Positions 26,708 to 34,848 of a DNA stretch of 64,000 bases are shown here, one piece after another (position 1 is the stretch's first letter; every line of letters starts with the position of its first letter). The notes under the pieces were generated by a model. The model was not told the DNA's origin. It saw nothing but the letters and a program-made list of their open reading frames with translations, and made no database searches. The translations under genes and the position numbers were made by a program. The stretch is from Marifrigoribacter sp965178585 (lineage in GTDB: Bacteria > Bacteroidota > Bacteroidia > Flavobacteriales > Flavobacteriaceae), in the NCBI GenBank assembly GCA_965178585.1, contig OZ238267.1:2666001-2730000 (forward strand). The letters run 5' to 3'.

Positions 26708-27472
26708 TTACTTAATACTGTTAATTTGCCCTTTTAATTCCTCCATAGACTGTTGCAATTGTTTTAACAAAGTACTATCAGAAGGTTCATCTACCCCAAA
26801 TGTAAGCTTACTATTTACTTGCCATAATTCTTGAATATCTGAAATATTAACTTCTATAGGAAGGTAATCATGATTTATAGAAATCAATCTCAATTTTGAT
26901 AAATCATTTGTTTTTTGAAGCTTTTTTACTAAAACCGAATCATGAAGAACCACAATATAGATTTTATTATCTGAGGCTTCAGCAACGTTAGAAACACTGC
27001 GCCCTAAAACCCAATCATTAGGACGAATATTAGGCAACATACTATCTCCCTCCACTTGAAAGCCTCTATAGGTTGCATTCCTATATTGAGGCAAAGGCAA
27101 ATTAAACACTGGAAGTGTTTGGTACCAATCTACATCCTGTATATTATGTGGATAACCTGCAGCTGCTTTTTGGTTAACTAAAACTATAGAATCTGTATTG
27201 TCTTCTTTTAAAGTAATAACTTTAGGGCTTACATCCTTCCCATTAAATACAACATATTGCTGGAAGCTTTCTCCAAACAACCAAAGAGGATTGATTTGAA
27301 AATCTTTTAAAAGATGCATTACTGCTTTCCCTGGAATTTTTGTTTTTCCGCGCTCAATATCAACCGTACTTTGTCCTATCCCTAATAATTCAGCAAAAGC
27401 TTGTTGCGTATATTTTTGCTCTTCCCTAACTTTTTTAAATCGTCTTGCTTGTATTGTTAGCTTTTTATCCAT
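26708..27472 (-). CDS. XRE / S24-family autocleavable repressor
   Basis: From the ATG at 27472 the protein has 254 residues; a TTG 33 bases upstream lies inside an operator-like palindrome and is rejected. The N-terminal helix-turn-helix (about 5-60: YTQQAFAELLGIGQSTV) binds DNA. The C-terminal S24 peptidase domain has the Ala-Gly cleavage site KAAAGYP near 105-106, the nucleophile S144 in GDSMLP and a lysine at 173/174 in VLVKKL, so the Ser/Lys dyad is complete. It resembles phage CI or LexA-like repressors more than LexA itself. It probably represses its own promoter through the two palindromes just upstream. Confidence 0.85.
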   Translation of the reverse strand: MDKKLTIQARRFKKVREEQKYTQQAFAELLGIGQSTVDIERGKTKIPGKAVMHLLKDFQINPLWLFGESFQQYVVFNGKDVSPKVITLKEDNTDSIVLVNQKAAAGYPHNIQDVDWYQTLPVFNLPLPQYRNATYRGFQVEGDSMLPNIRPNDWVLGRSVSNVAEASDNKIYIVVLHDSVLVKKLQKTNDLSKLRLISINHDYLPIEVNISDIQELWQVNSKLTFGVDEPSDSTLLKQLQQSMEELKGQINSIK

Positions 27473-27491
27473 AACCAAATATAAAACATTG

Positions 27492-27527
27492 TGGAATATT
27501 TCCAACCATAAAGCAGGAATATTTCCA
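27492..27527. promoter_or_regulatory. Two GGAATATTTCC palindromes (putative repressor operators)
   Basis: TGGAA-TAT-TTCCA (27492-27504) and GGAA-TAT-TTCC (27516-27526) lie 23 bp apart, about two helical turns, 20-55 bases upstream of the S24 repressor start. Paired palindromes of this kind are the usual binding sites of an autoregulating repressor. Confidence 0.6.
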
Positions 27528-27847
27528 ATCCATATTTTAGAAAATTAAATTATACTTTATTAACAAGTATAATTAGATTTTTGTTGAAAAATCAAATAGC
27601 ATAACATCGTTTAAGTGCATTTTATATCGCTATATTACACTCGTAGATTTGTTAATTATTAGTTTTAAAATAAATTTTAAATATATTTTTTTACTGAATC
27701 TTTAATAAAAAAAAAGTTTATTGTTAATGTTTTCAGGATATTACATCAATTATGGTAATAATATTTAATTCATAAAACATTTTTATCACACTATAAACCT
27801 TTGTAAAAGAATTATTTAACATTTTTATATTGAATTATTTTATATTT
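27528..27847. other. AT-rich intergenic region without gene
   Basis: This stretch holds long A/T runs but no open frame with coding character and no hairpin that I trust. It separates the divergent S24 repressor and small lipoprotein genes. Confidence 0.5.
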
Positions 27848-27880
27848 TTGTAGGTTTTTTCTTACATTTTATTATCTTTG
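27848..27880 (+). promoter_or_regulatory. Promoter of the small lipoprotein gene
   Basis: TTG (27848-27850), 22 bases, TATCTTTG (27873-27880) fits the Bacteroidetes consensus, 27 bases before the ATG at 27908. Confidence 0.55.
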
Positions 27881-27907
27881 GTTTTTTAATCCCCAAAAAT
27901 AATTATC

Positions 27908-28030
27908 ATGAAAAAACTTATGTTTATTTTAGCATTAATTGCATTAGCAGCTAGCTGTACCCCAGAATCTATTACTAGTGATGAACAACAAATCGATAAA
28001 GACAAATACGAAATCCCGCCAAACGGATAG
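27908..28030 (+). CDS. Very small lipoprotein (40 aa)
   Basis: The frame ATG to TAG encodes 40 residues. MKKLMFILALIALAASC is a clear lipoprotein signal with lipobox LAASC, leaving a mature peptide of about 24 residues rich in D, E and K. A consensus promoter stands in front. Its 3' end overlaps the next gene by about 50 bases in another frame. The function is unknown. Confidence 0.65.
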   Translation: MKKLMFILALIALAASCTPESITSDEQQIDKDKYEIPPNG

Positions 28031-28499
28031 AAATAGAATCATATTTATAGGAGTGGCAATTTCAATATTATTGATAGCCACTCCTTTTTTATTTTACATC
28101 TATAAGTTTGCCCCGCCAGAATCTAAAGAATGGGACACCATATTTGGGACCTTAAAATCTAATGGTTTTGGTAGTATGCAAACCTATATGCATGCCCTTT
28201 TTACAAAAGTTACATTTGTAATGTTAACAGGTATTTGGTTTCTTACTTCTAACCAATGGTGGAAATATGCCATACTAGTTCCTTTTACTATGTTTTTATT
28301 TCAACTTTCTGGAGTAATCAATTATCAATTGCAATTTATTGATGAATATGATTTTTGGTACTCTCTCCCTTTTATTGCTCCTATTATTGGTTTTGTAATT
28401 TACTTATCCTATTTAATAAGCAAACACAACGATGAATCCATTGATTTAAAGAGTGATGCGACCGAAGAAATCCATAAAATGTTTAGCGACAGTTTATAG
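27981..28499 (+). CDS. Small integral membrane protein of unknown function
   Basis: From ATG 27981 the protein has 172 residues (a GTG one codon upstream is also in frame). A basic N-terminal tail of about 20 residues precedes four hydrophobic segments (about 22-42, 72-92, 97-115 and 128-148) and a polar C-terminus with DESIDLKSDA. No family motif is recognised. It overlaps the small lipoprotein gene by 50 bases, which suggests coupled expression. Confidence 0.65.
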   Translation: MNNKSIKTNTKSRQTDRNRIIFIGVAISILLIATPFLFYIYKFAPPESKEWDTIFGTLKSNGFGSMQTYMHALFTKVTFVMLTGIWFLTSNQWWKYAILVPFTMFLFQLSGVINYQLQFIDEYDFWYSLPFIAPIIGFVIYLSYLISKHNDESIDLKSDATEEIHKMFSDSL

Positions 28500-28545
28500 A
28501 TATAATATAATTATAATTTTATTATTATTTTCCTTAAAAAATACT

Positions 28546-28574
28546 TTGATGTTGTTTTAAAAGTTTTAAATTTG
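28546..28574 (+). promoter_or_regulatory. Promoter of the tRNA-Gly/tRNA-Leu unit
   Basis: TTG (28546-28548), 18 bases, TAAATTTG (28567-28574) is a full consensus match, 37 bases before tRNA-Gly. Confidence 0.65.
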
Positions 28575-28610
28575 CAACCGCTTTGACAACAAAGCTATGT
28601 TCATTTAATT

Positions 28611-28683
28611 GCGAAAATAGCTCAGTTGGTAGAGCGCCACCTTGCCAAGGTGGAGGTCGCGGGTTCGAATCCCGTTTTTCGCT
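28611..28683 (+). tRNA. tRNA-Gly (anticodon GCC)
   Basis: A 73-base cloverleaf: acceptor GCGAAAA pairs with TTTTCGC, D arm with AGCTCAGTTGGTAGAGC, anticodon stem CCACC/GGTGG around TTGCCAA, and T arm CGGGTTCGAATCCCG. CCA is not encoded. Confidence 0.95.
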
Positions 28684-28713
28684 CGATTCGAATTTAATGA
28701 CTACAAACCACAA

Positions 28714-28799
28714 GCTGAAGTGGTGGAATTGGTAGACACGCTGGACTTAAAATCCAGTGGACAGTAATGTCCGTACGGGTTCAAGTCCCGTCTTCAGTA
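28714..28799 (+). tRNA. tRNA-Leu (anticodon UAA), integration target of the island
   Basis: An 86-base class II tRNA: acceptor GCTGAAG pairs with CTTCAGT (G1-U72 wobble), anticodon stem CTGGA/TCCAG around CTTAAAA giving anticodon TAA at 28748-28750, a long variable arm (GGACAGTAATGTCC), and T arm CGGGTTCAAGTCCCG. Its 3' part from 28745 is duplicated at 62700, so the intact gene is the copy restored by the island's left end. Confidence 0.96.
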
Positions 28800-28804
28800 C
28801 AAAG
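28745..28804 (+). repeat. attL: 60-bp direct repeat in tRNA-Leu
   Basis: Identical base for base to 62700-62759. It runs from the anticodon stem through the 3' end of the tRNA plus five bases beyond (CAAAG). The crossover is probably in the anticodon loop, as for many tRNA-specific tyrosine recombinases. Confidence 0.93.
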
Positions 28805-28837
28805 GAAACCCTTTATATATAGGGGTTTCCTTTATTT
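28801..28837 (+). terminator. Island-borne terminator for tRNA-Leu
   Basis: An 11-bp stem AAAGGAAACCC / GGGTTTCCTTT (28801-28811, 28823-28833) followed by T residues replaces the tRNA terminator that was displaced to 62757. Confidence 0.85.
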
Positions 28838-28883
28838 TTTTGCCTTAAACACTAATTAACATGAAAGGCAAAAAAACACAAAA

Positions 28884-28905
28884 GTACCCTAGAAAGTACC
28901 CTAGA
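28884..28905 (+). promoter_or_regulatory. Left arm-type integrase sites (two GTACCCTAGA copies)
   Basis: GTACCCTAGA occurs at 28884-28893 and 28896-28905, a 12-bp tandem repeat beginning 80 bp inside the att core. The mirror position at the right end (62598-62619) has the same pair. Bivalent tyrosine recombinases bind such arm sites. They also overlap the probable integrase leader, so the enzyme may control its own expression. Confidence 0.7.
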
Positions 28906-28929
28906 TTGTATATTTTAAAGGTTGAAAAA

Positions 28930-30150
28930 ATGAACTATACAATACCCAAATTATTTATACCCAAAAAAGATGTTAAGGGTAAAAAACTTGCCGACATTTC
29001 CCGTAAATGGCATGTATACTTCTATTATAGAAATGAAGAAACAGGCATTTATGATAGTAAATCTAAATTCAAATTTCAATCGGGAATCAATAAATACAAA
29101 ACAATTAGCTCACGAAAAGAGTTTGGTGAACTTTTAGCGCAAACACTTTTAGAGATGCTAGAGGATGGTTTCAATCCTTATCAAAAAACTATAAACCATC
29201 TACATTCGAGTAAGAGGCTATCTTTTGAAACCAACAATAAAACCGTTGGAGAGGCTTTTTACAAAGCTATTGAAGATAAAAAAAATACTTGGGCAACTTC
29301 TACAGCTGAGAGTATCATTTTTAGAGTTGAAAAATTTATATTATTTGCAGAAAAGCATGAATTTATAAACGAAGCCGCAACAAGTTTAAAACGAGCGCAT
29401 GTTATTGAGTTTCTAAATACTATAAAAGCCAGAGAAACCGCAACAAGTGTTAACAATTACAGGAGTGCAATAAGTAGTGTAGTTACCCAAATGGTACAAA
29501 ATAATGATTTAGAGTATAATTTTGTAAAAGATATTAGAAAAGAAAAAGCAAACCCAATAAAAAATCATCCTTTTACTCCAAAACAAATTATTGAAATAAA
29601 AGAGTATTTACAAAAAAACGATCCTTATTTGTTGCAGTTTGTTAGATTGCTGGCATATAGTTTTTTAAGAAACAGAGAAGTAATAAGATTGCAAGTAAGA
29701 GATATTGATCTTGGTAACAATTTATTTTCTATAAAGACTAAAACCAAAAATTTAGATCGTGTCTACATTACGGATCAATTAAAAGAAATATTTTTAAGTA
29801 TGGAGGTACAAAAATACAATCCTACTGATTATATATTTACTCCAGAAAATAAACCAGGGCCATGGGAGGGTTCCGAAAAATCTAAAACGGATCATTTTAG
29901 CCATCGATTTAAAAAAGTAAAGAAAAAATTTAAGCTAGGCAATGAATACGGTATTTATAGCTTTAGGCATAGTTTTGCTATTAATGTTTTTGAAAACTTT
30001 ATAGCTGCTGGTAATACAGAAAGTCAGGCAATGGGAAAAATGCTGCCAATTACTCGTCACGATAGTGTGGAGGGATTACGTAATTACTTACGTGAAAAAA
30101 AGAAAATGCTTCCTAAAGATTATTCCCATAACATTACAATTGATTTTTAA
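28930..30150 (+). CDS. Tyrosine recombinase (integrase) of the island
   Basis: From ATG 28930 the protein has 406 residues. The upstream ATG at 28861 would translate the arm sites as a KYPRKYPR repeat and is unlikely. An arm-binding-like N-terminus (about 1-90) and SAM-like core-binding domain (about 105-205) precede the catalytic domain, with R247 (FLRNREV), R346-H347 (YSFRHS; the first box histidine is replaced by Y, common in Bacteroidetes integrases), H377 (TRHDS) and nucleophile Y386 (RNYLR). All key residues are present, so it should be active. It points away from tRNA-Leu. No excisionase gene is evident nearby. Confidence 0.93.
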   Translation: MNYTIPKLFIPKKDVKGKKLADISRKWHVYFYYRNEETGIYDSKSKFKFQSGINKYKTISSRKEFGELLAQTLLEMLEDGFNPYQKTINHLHSSKRLSFETNNKTVGEAFYKAIEDKKNTWATSTAESIIFRVEKFILFAEKHEFINEAATSLKRAHVIEFLNTIKARETATSVNNYRSAISSVVTQMVQNNDLEYNFVKDIRKEKANPIKNHPFTPKQIIEIKEYLQKNDPYLLQFVRLLAYSFLRNREVIRLQVRDIDLGNNLFSIKTKTKNLDRVYITDQLKEIFLSMEVQKYNPTDYIFTPENKPGPWEGSEKSKTDHFSHRFKKVKKKFKLGNEYGIYSFRHSFAINVFENFIAAGNTESQAMGKMLPITRHDSVEGLRNYLREKKKMLPKDYSHNITIDF

Positions 30151-30166
30151 TTACCTATTGAAATTA

Positions 30167-30300
30167 GCGGCAACATAACGGTAACATGAATTTGTTGCCG
30201 GTGCTCATTAAAACCATTAAAGCTATTATTTAAAGGCTTTTCGAAAGCCCTCTCTAAATGTTTTGCCGCAACATTGTTTTTGTTGCCGTTGTGTTTTAAT
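30167..30300 (+). repeat. Double-hairpin island element, copy 1
   Basis: About 134 bp, roughly 80% identical by eye to 30475-30609 and more weakly to 62359-62474. Hairpin 1 is CGGTAACA / TGTTGCCG (30179-30200), and hairpin 2 is GCAACA / TGTTGC near 30265-30285. A shared middle block (AAAGCTATTATTTAAAGGCTTTTC) lies between. It is non-coding. Confidence 0.75.
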
Positions 30301-30363
30301 ATTCCCATAATCAACTAAAGATTGTGTTTTATCGTTTTAAAGTATTAATGTAAATCTTGTGCA

Positions 30364-30399
30364 AATGAAAAAAAGTCCATTACTTTCGTAATAGACTTT
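30364..30399 (-). terminator. Terminator at the end of the polysaccharide operon
   Basis: On the minus strand a 12-bp stem with one mismatch (30399-30388 against 30383-30372), a GAAA loop and seven T residues form an intrinsic terminator. It lies between the two double-hairpin copies, downstream of the last operon genes. Confidence 0.75.
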
Positions 30400-30474
30400 C
30401 TGCTTTAAGAGATCACAACAAGGTTGAGTACCCTTGCTAACTAAAAACTCTTTTCCTCCAAGATTTTTTCACTT

Positions 30475-30609
30475 GCCGCAACATAACGGCAACATGAATT
30501 TGTTGCCGGTGCTCAATAATATCATTAAAGCTATTGTTTAAAGGCTTTTCGGATGGTCTTATTAGATATTTTACCCCAACATTGTTTTTGTTGCCGTGTG
30601 CTTTATTAT
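30475..30609 (+). repeat. Double-hairpin island element, copy 2
   Basis: Direct repeat of copy 1. Hairpin 1 is perfect: CGGCAACA, TGAATT loop, TGTTGCCG (30487-30508). Hairpin 2 is CAACA / TGTTG near 30570-30590. Confidence 0.75.
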
Positions 30610-30634
30610 TTTAATTTTTAAAGAGTTTTTCATT

Positions 30635-30679
30635 CTAAAATTGTTTAAAAGTATCCTCGGTATAATCATAGTTTTCCAT
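30635..30679 (-). pseudogene. Remnant of a Wzc tyrosine-rich tail
   Basis: The 14-codon frame MENYDYTEDTFKQF-stop repeats the Y-x-Y-TEDTFK end of the intact Wzc encoded at 31303-33678 (YGYTEDTFKRSWK). DNA identity covers the stretch TTTAAAAGTATCCTC on the plus strand. It stands downstream of the DUF3575 gene with no kinase gene attached, so it looks like the leftover of an earlier wzc copy after recombination. Confidence 0.6.
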
Positions 30680-30707
30680 AACAAGACCTACTATTAATCC
30701 ATCGCTA

Positions 30708-31256
30708 TTAATTTAACTGATAAGAAACCATCACGCCACCTCTATAAGGCAACCATTGTCCACTCTTGTTATAATCAGTCGCTTCATCAACCCGTATATC
30801 TGTGCCAATAATAAAGGATTTATAAAATCCCTCGATATAACCGCCTCCTAAAAAGAAATCCAACAAAAAACGATTCCCTATTTTTTTTTGATACCCTATG
30901 GTGGCACCTATCAAATAGCCCAAGCCTTCCTGGTATGTGTTACTATTCCAGTAATTCCATTTTTGCATATTATAAAGTGTAAATCCCATATGTGCCCCTG
31001 CATAAAAGCCATTGTATTTCTCATGAAAATGATAGCGATATTCTGGAATAAAAATATAAAACTCCATCGGATGTCCATTTATAGATTTCCAAAAAGAAGC
31101 GGTGATATCAAACTGAAAAGTTGAATGGTTTCCTATACTTGCTTCTATTCCAATTTGTGGAATGGTTAGCAAGGTTGTTACCGCATTTACCTTTACATAG
31201 GTTTGGCTAGTAGCATTTATTGAAAATAATAGTAAGAAGAAGTAGAATTGTTTCAT
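30708..31256 (-). CDS. Outer-membrane beta-barrel protein, DUF3575-like
   Basis: This is an exported protein of 182 residues with a signal peptide at 1-17 (NATSQ). The rest alternates short strands with aromatic girdles: PEYRYHFHEKYNGFYAGAHMGFTLYN, LIGATIGYQKKIGNRFLLDFFLGGGY and the final VMVSYQL barrel strand. This matches DUF3575-type small barrels found at the end of Bacteroidetes capsule loci. It is the last gene of the polysaccharide operon, 46 bases after wzc. Its role is unknown. Confidence 0.72.
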   Translation of the reverse strand: MKQFYFFLLLFSINATSQTYVKVNAVTTLLTIPQIGIEASIGNHSTFQFDITASFWKSINGHPMEFYIFIPEYRYHFHEKYNGFYAGAHMGFTLYNMQKWNYWNSNTYQEGLGYLIGATIGYQKKIGNRFLLDFFLGGGYIEGFYKSFIIGTDIRVDEATDYNKSGQWLPYRGGVMVSYQLN

Positions 31257-31302
31257 AACAATTTTAAACCTTTATAATAGCTAAATAGTAGTTGTTAAAA
31301 TA

Positions 31303-33678
31303 CTATCTATTAAACAGCTTATCTTTCCAAGATCGTTTAAAAGTATCCTCTGTATATCCATATCCATAACCGTAGTTATAACCATATCGAGATCTTTTAT
31401 TAACCCCAACTTGATTAATAACATAAGCCATATTCTTAAGCTTTTTATTTTTTGCTAAAGCATTGGCATGTTCTAGTAAATTCTTTTCTGTAAAATTCGC
31501 TCGGGTAATATATAGAGTAGCATCTGCAAATTTAGAAATAAGCAACGTATCGGTCACCAAAATAGTAGGTGCCGTATCTACTATAATATAATCGTATAGG
31601 GTCCTTGCTTCCTCTAACAACGCTTCAAAACGTCCATTGGTTAATAAATGAGGTGGGTTAGGAGGAATCTCGCCAGATAATAAGGTATCATGATTCGGAT
31701 GCTCCTTAAAGCCTTTAATTAAGTTCTCTTTCCAATCATAATTGGTGTCGTGTAAAAAATTAGACAGTCCCGATTGCAGTTTGTCAATGTTTAGGTAATT
31801 GTGTAGTTGTGGGTTTCTTAAATCGGCACCAATCAATAACACCTTTTTATTTAAACTCGAAAATGCCAAGGATAAGTTAATACTAGTAAATGTTTTACCT
31901 TCTCCCTTGATGGTGGAGGTAGCATAAATGACACTCCCTTTACCATCTTCTTTCAAGGGCAGGATATAGTTGGTGTTGGAACTTAATATTCGAAAGGATT
32001 CTGCCAATATAGAACGATCGTTGGGATTACTAAATAGAGTACTTACCCCATCTTTAATTTTAGGAATTTCTCCTGCTACCGGTATATCGGATTTTAATTT
32101 TTCAATATCTTCTTTACCATGTATTTTGTTGTCTAAAAGAAATAGTATATATAAAAACCCAAAAGGAAATAGAATTCCTAATATAAGAGCTCCTAAATAG
32201 ATAATTCTTGTTTTAGGTGAAATGGGCTCCGATCCAGAGAGGGCGTATTCTACCACCTTAATAGAAGGCTCCGTTACCGCCAAGCTAATCGACGCTTCTT
32301 CTCTTTTCTGTAGCAATAATAAAAACAGGCTTTCTTTAATTTTTTGTTGACGATTGATAGCACGTAATAACTTTTCCTTCTGAGGTAAGTTGTAAACTTC
32401 CGATTTAAACTTTTTATCTCGAGATGATAATTGTCGTTGTGAAAGTTGCAACTGATTTTTATAAGCGTCTAAAGAGCTATTAATATTTGCCCGTAAATCA
32501 CCTAGTTGCAACTGTAATTGCCGTACGATAGGATTATTAACTCCACCACTACTAATTAGTTTCTCTTTATTGAGTATGGCAGTATTGTAGGTTTCGATTA
32601 AGGTATTTATTGCACTACTCTCCAAACCAAAATTAGCAGGTAATAACTTATTTTCGCTAGTAGGATCATTGATTGCTTCTTCTAGTAATTGCGATAAAGC
32701 CAACTGGTTTTCAATGCGAAAAACCTCATCATCTGCTTGTGCTCTTTTCTGAAGACTTAACTCCGTGTCTGCTTCAATATAAACCAGGTTGTTTTCTTGT
32801 TTAAAATCTTTTTTATCCGACTCTATAGAGTCTAATTCTTCCGATAGAAAAATAAAACGTTCGTCAATAAATTCTAAGGTACGTTTAGAGATTAACTGGC
32901 GATCTTGGATTCCATCTTCATTAAAAGCATTGATAATTGCATTAAGAATCTTTTCAGACCTAGTTACACTCTCTTCTTCGATACTCAGTTGTAAAATATC
33001 ACTCTTTTTACCGATGGAACTCACTTCCAAAGAATTCTTTAAGTTAAGAATGGTTTCCTTTTTCGTTTTTATATGTAAACTATATTCTTTACCTACACAC
33101 AAAGCCAATTGTTCTGGGTTTTCTATCTTTATTTGAAAAGGTAAATTATGTTGTTTTTGGTAGGTGTCATGGTTTTCAAAAAACGTAGTGTTTTCTGTTT
33201 CAAAATTATAAATTTCAAAAGCACTAGGAGTCACGGAGATAGTAAAACTGCCCCTTTTAATTAAACTATCGACTCCCATAATTTGCTGATAGCTAAAGGG
33301 TAAGGTGTCTATTAGTGAAGTTTGAATATTTCCCTCTTCATAAAAAACATGACTTAGCTGTAGCTCTTTTTCTACTTTCTCCAAGATCCGATACGAGGTC
33401 AGGATTTCAATCTCATTCTCCAGATTGACATTAGAACTGTTAAATAACAAATCTTCCATGGGTAAATTTAAACCCTTACCCTCGTCTAAAATTTTTATTT
33501 TGGCAGTCGTTTCATAAATCTTAGCGGTATATCTCAGGTATAAAAAACTTGCCATGATAAAAATCAAAATGCTTAGTACAAACCAAGGCCAATACCGCAA
33601 GTATTTGGTAATAGCTTGCTTTATATCGATCGTCTCTTCCTCTTCCATAATCAAATAGGGTGACTGTTGTTCTTTCAT
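31303..33678 (-). CDS. wzc: Wzc-type chain-length regulator and tyrosine autokinase
   Basis: The inner-membrane polysaccharide co-polymerase has 791 residues. TM1 is at about 31-50, a Wzz domain and a coiled-coil periplasmic region extend to about 480, and TM2 lies at about 492-516. The BY-kinase domain follows: Walker A STIKGEGKT (about 588-596), Walker A' VLLIGADLRNP (613-623) and Walker B IIVDTAP. The C-terminal tail has a tyrosine cluster (seven Tyr within about 15 residues, ending GYTED). It works with Wza in export and sets chain length through cycles of tyrosine phosphorylation. No cognate low-molecular-weight phosphatase gene is present in the island. Confidence 0.94.
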   Translation of the reverse strand: MKEQQSPYLIMEEEETIDIKQAITKYLRYWPWFVLSILIFIMASFLYLRYTAKIYETTAKIKILDEGKGLNLPMEDLLFNSSNVNLENEIEILTSYRILEKVEKELQLSHVFYEEGNIQTSLIDTLPFSYQQIMGVDSLIKRGSFTISVTPSAFEIYNFETENTTFFENHDTYQKQHNLPFQIKIENPEQLALCVGKEYSLHIKTKKETILNLKNSLEVSSIGKKSDILQLSIEEESVTRSEKILNAIINAFNEDGIQDRQLISKRTLEFIDERFIFLSEELDSIESDKKDFKQENNLVYIEADTELSLQKRAQADDEVFRIENQLALSQLLEEAINDPTSENKLLPANFGLESSAINTLIETYNTAILNKEKLISSGGVNNPIVRQLQLQLGDLRANINSSLDAYKNQLQLSQRQLSSRDKKFKSEVYNLPQKEKLLRAINRQQKIKESLFLLLLQKREEASISLAVTEPSIKVVEYALSGSEPISPKTRIIYLGALILGILFPFGFLYILFLLDNKIHGKEDIEKLKSDIPVAGEIPKIKDGVSTLFSNPNDRSILAESFRILSSNTNYILPLKEDGKGSVIYATSTIKGEGKTFTSINLSLAFSSLNKKVLLIGADLRNPQLHNYLNIDKLQSGLSNFLHDTNYDWKENLIKGFKEHPNHDTLLSGEIPPNPPHLLTNGRFEALLEEARTLYDYIIVDTAPTILVTDTLLISKFADATLYITRANFTEKNLLEHANALAKNKKLKNMAYVINQVGVNKRSRYGYNYGYGYGYTEDTFKRSWKDKLFNR

Positions 33679-33684
33679 AGGTTA

Positions 33685-34452
33685 TTAGTTAAAACTGTTA
33701 ATTAATACGATGGTGCTAATAATTAAAGATGCAATGGCGACAAAACTTGCTGGATTACCAAAAAACCCTGCGCTTTTAACTTTCGCTCCATTGGGGTTGA
33801 CCATAATTACATCGTTGGGTTTTATTAAATAATAAGGGCTTTCTAGCCAATCAGACTTCGTTAAATCGAAATGTGCAATGGTTCGTACACCGTCTATTTC
33901 TCTTATGATAACTACATCTTCCCGTTGCCCATGAATAGTTAAATCTCCTGCTAGACCAAAAGCTTGTAATAAGTTGATGTTGTTTTCGGTAAAGGTATAG
34001 GTGCCGGGTATTTTTACTTCTCCTAAAATAGTCACTTTGGCATTTAAAAGCCGAACATTAACAGTGGGATCGACTAAATGACCACCCGTTTCTAAACGCT
34101 CGATCAAGTCTAATTCCAACTGACTTACGGTCTTACCTTCAACGGAAATCGCTCCTAATATTGGGAATGAAATGGTTTGATCTATCGACACCAAATAACC
34201 TTCCAATTGCATCATCTCGAGGGAATTTGATTGTACCATCGTTGGGCTTATTCTATTATAAGGAATGGCCGTTTCTGGCACCAAAGCGCCCACCGTGATT
34301 TTTAAAATATCATTAGGCTGCAATGTTGGGTTGCTAAACTTAACTTCCGAATTGTTATAGGCATTGACATCTTGCATATAATAAAGCTCTTCTTTAGTCT
34401 TACAAGATTGTAGGAATACGAGAAGTAAAAGTACTAAAATTTTAATTTTCAT
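33685..34452 (-). CDS. wza: Wza-type polysaccharide export lipoprotein
   Basis: The outer-membrane lipoprotein has 255 residues. The lipobox is FLQSC (cysteine about 17). A Poly_export domain (about 40-125: LQPNDILKITV, ISFPILGAISVEGKT) is followed by a SLBB domain (about 132-185: VTILGEVKIPGTYTF, LLQAFGLAGDLT) and a C-terminal hydrophobic anchor (about 230-252), as in many Bacteroidetes Wza-like proteins. It forms the export channel with Wzc, whose gene starts 6 bases downstream. Confidence 0.93.
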   Translation of the reverse strand: MKIKILVLLLLVFLQSCKTKEELYYMQDVNAYNNSEVKFSNPTLQPNDILKITVGALVPETAIPYNRISPTMVQSNSLEMMQLEGYLVSIDQTISFPILGAISVEGKTVSQLELDLIERLETGGHLVDPTVNVRLLNAKVTILGEVKIPGTYTFTENNINLLQAFGLAGDLTIHGQREDVVIIREIDGVRTIAHFDLTKSDWLESPYYLIKPNDVIMVNPNGAKVKSAGFFGNPASFVAIASLIISTIVLINSFN

Positions 34453-34848
34453 AAATGAATGAATTAAGGGTTACGAATATTTTTTATTTAGGTTTAAAAC
34501 AATGGTTGTTTTTTCATTCCGTACAGCGATACGGAATCTATTTTTATTTTATATTAATTCTGTTTTTCAACAGAAAGGTGTTTTTTAATATTTCAGTGAA
34601 ATTTTGCCATTCCGTGCTACGACACGGAATCTATTTTCATCGGGCTTGCCTAGTTCTTTTAACGGGTTTACCCTAGCCCTAAAGGGAACCCTTGATTTGT
34701 TTTCGATTTTTGCCTTGTTCCATAAACGATTAAAATAAATGATTAATGGATCCTGAATCAATCCCCAATCATTTGAGGACAAGGTTCAGGATGACAAAGC
34801 TTCATTACTCTATGTTCTACCAGCGAAGCGGTCTTGTCTCTAGCGTCT
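34453..34848. other. Non-coding gap with three REP-like hairpins
   Basis: No gene is evident. Two related hairpins, ATTCCGTA / TACGGAAT (34516-34537) and ATTCCGTG / CACGGAAT (34609-34630), share the GATTCCGT...ACGGAATG form. A third, ATCCTGAA / TTCAGGAT, followed by GACAAAG (34750-34798), resembles dispersed palindromic repeats of other bacteria. They separate the export genes from the initiating transferase. Confidence 0.55.

Noticed and set aside
28861..28929. KYPRKYPR peptide repeat as part of the integrase
   Set aside because: The same 12-bp DNA repeat occurs non-coding at the right island end, so it is a DNA site, not a protein motif.
30167..30609. CRISPR array suggested by repeated GCAACAT/GTTGCCG words
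   Set aside because: There are only two long direct copies with internal hairpins and no regular spacer pattern; no cas genes are present.
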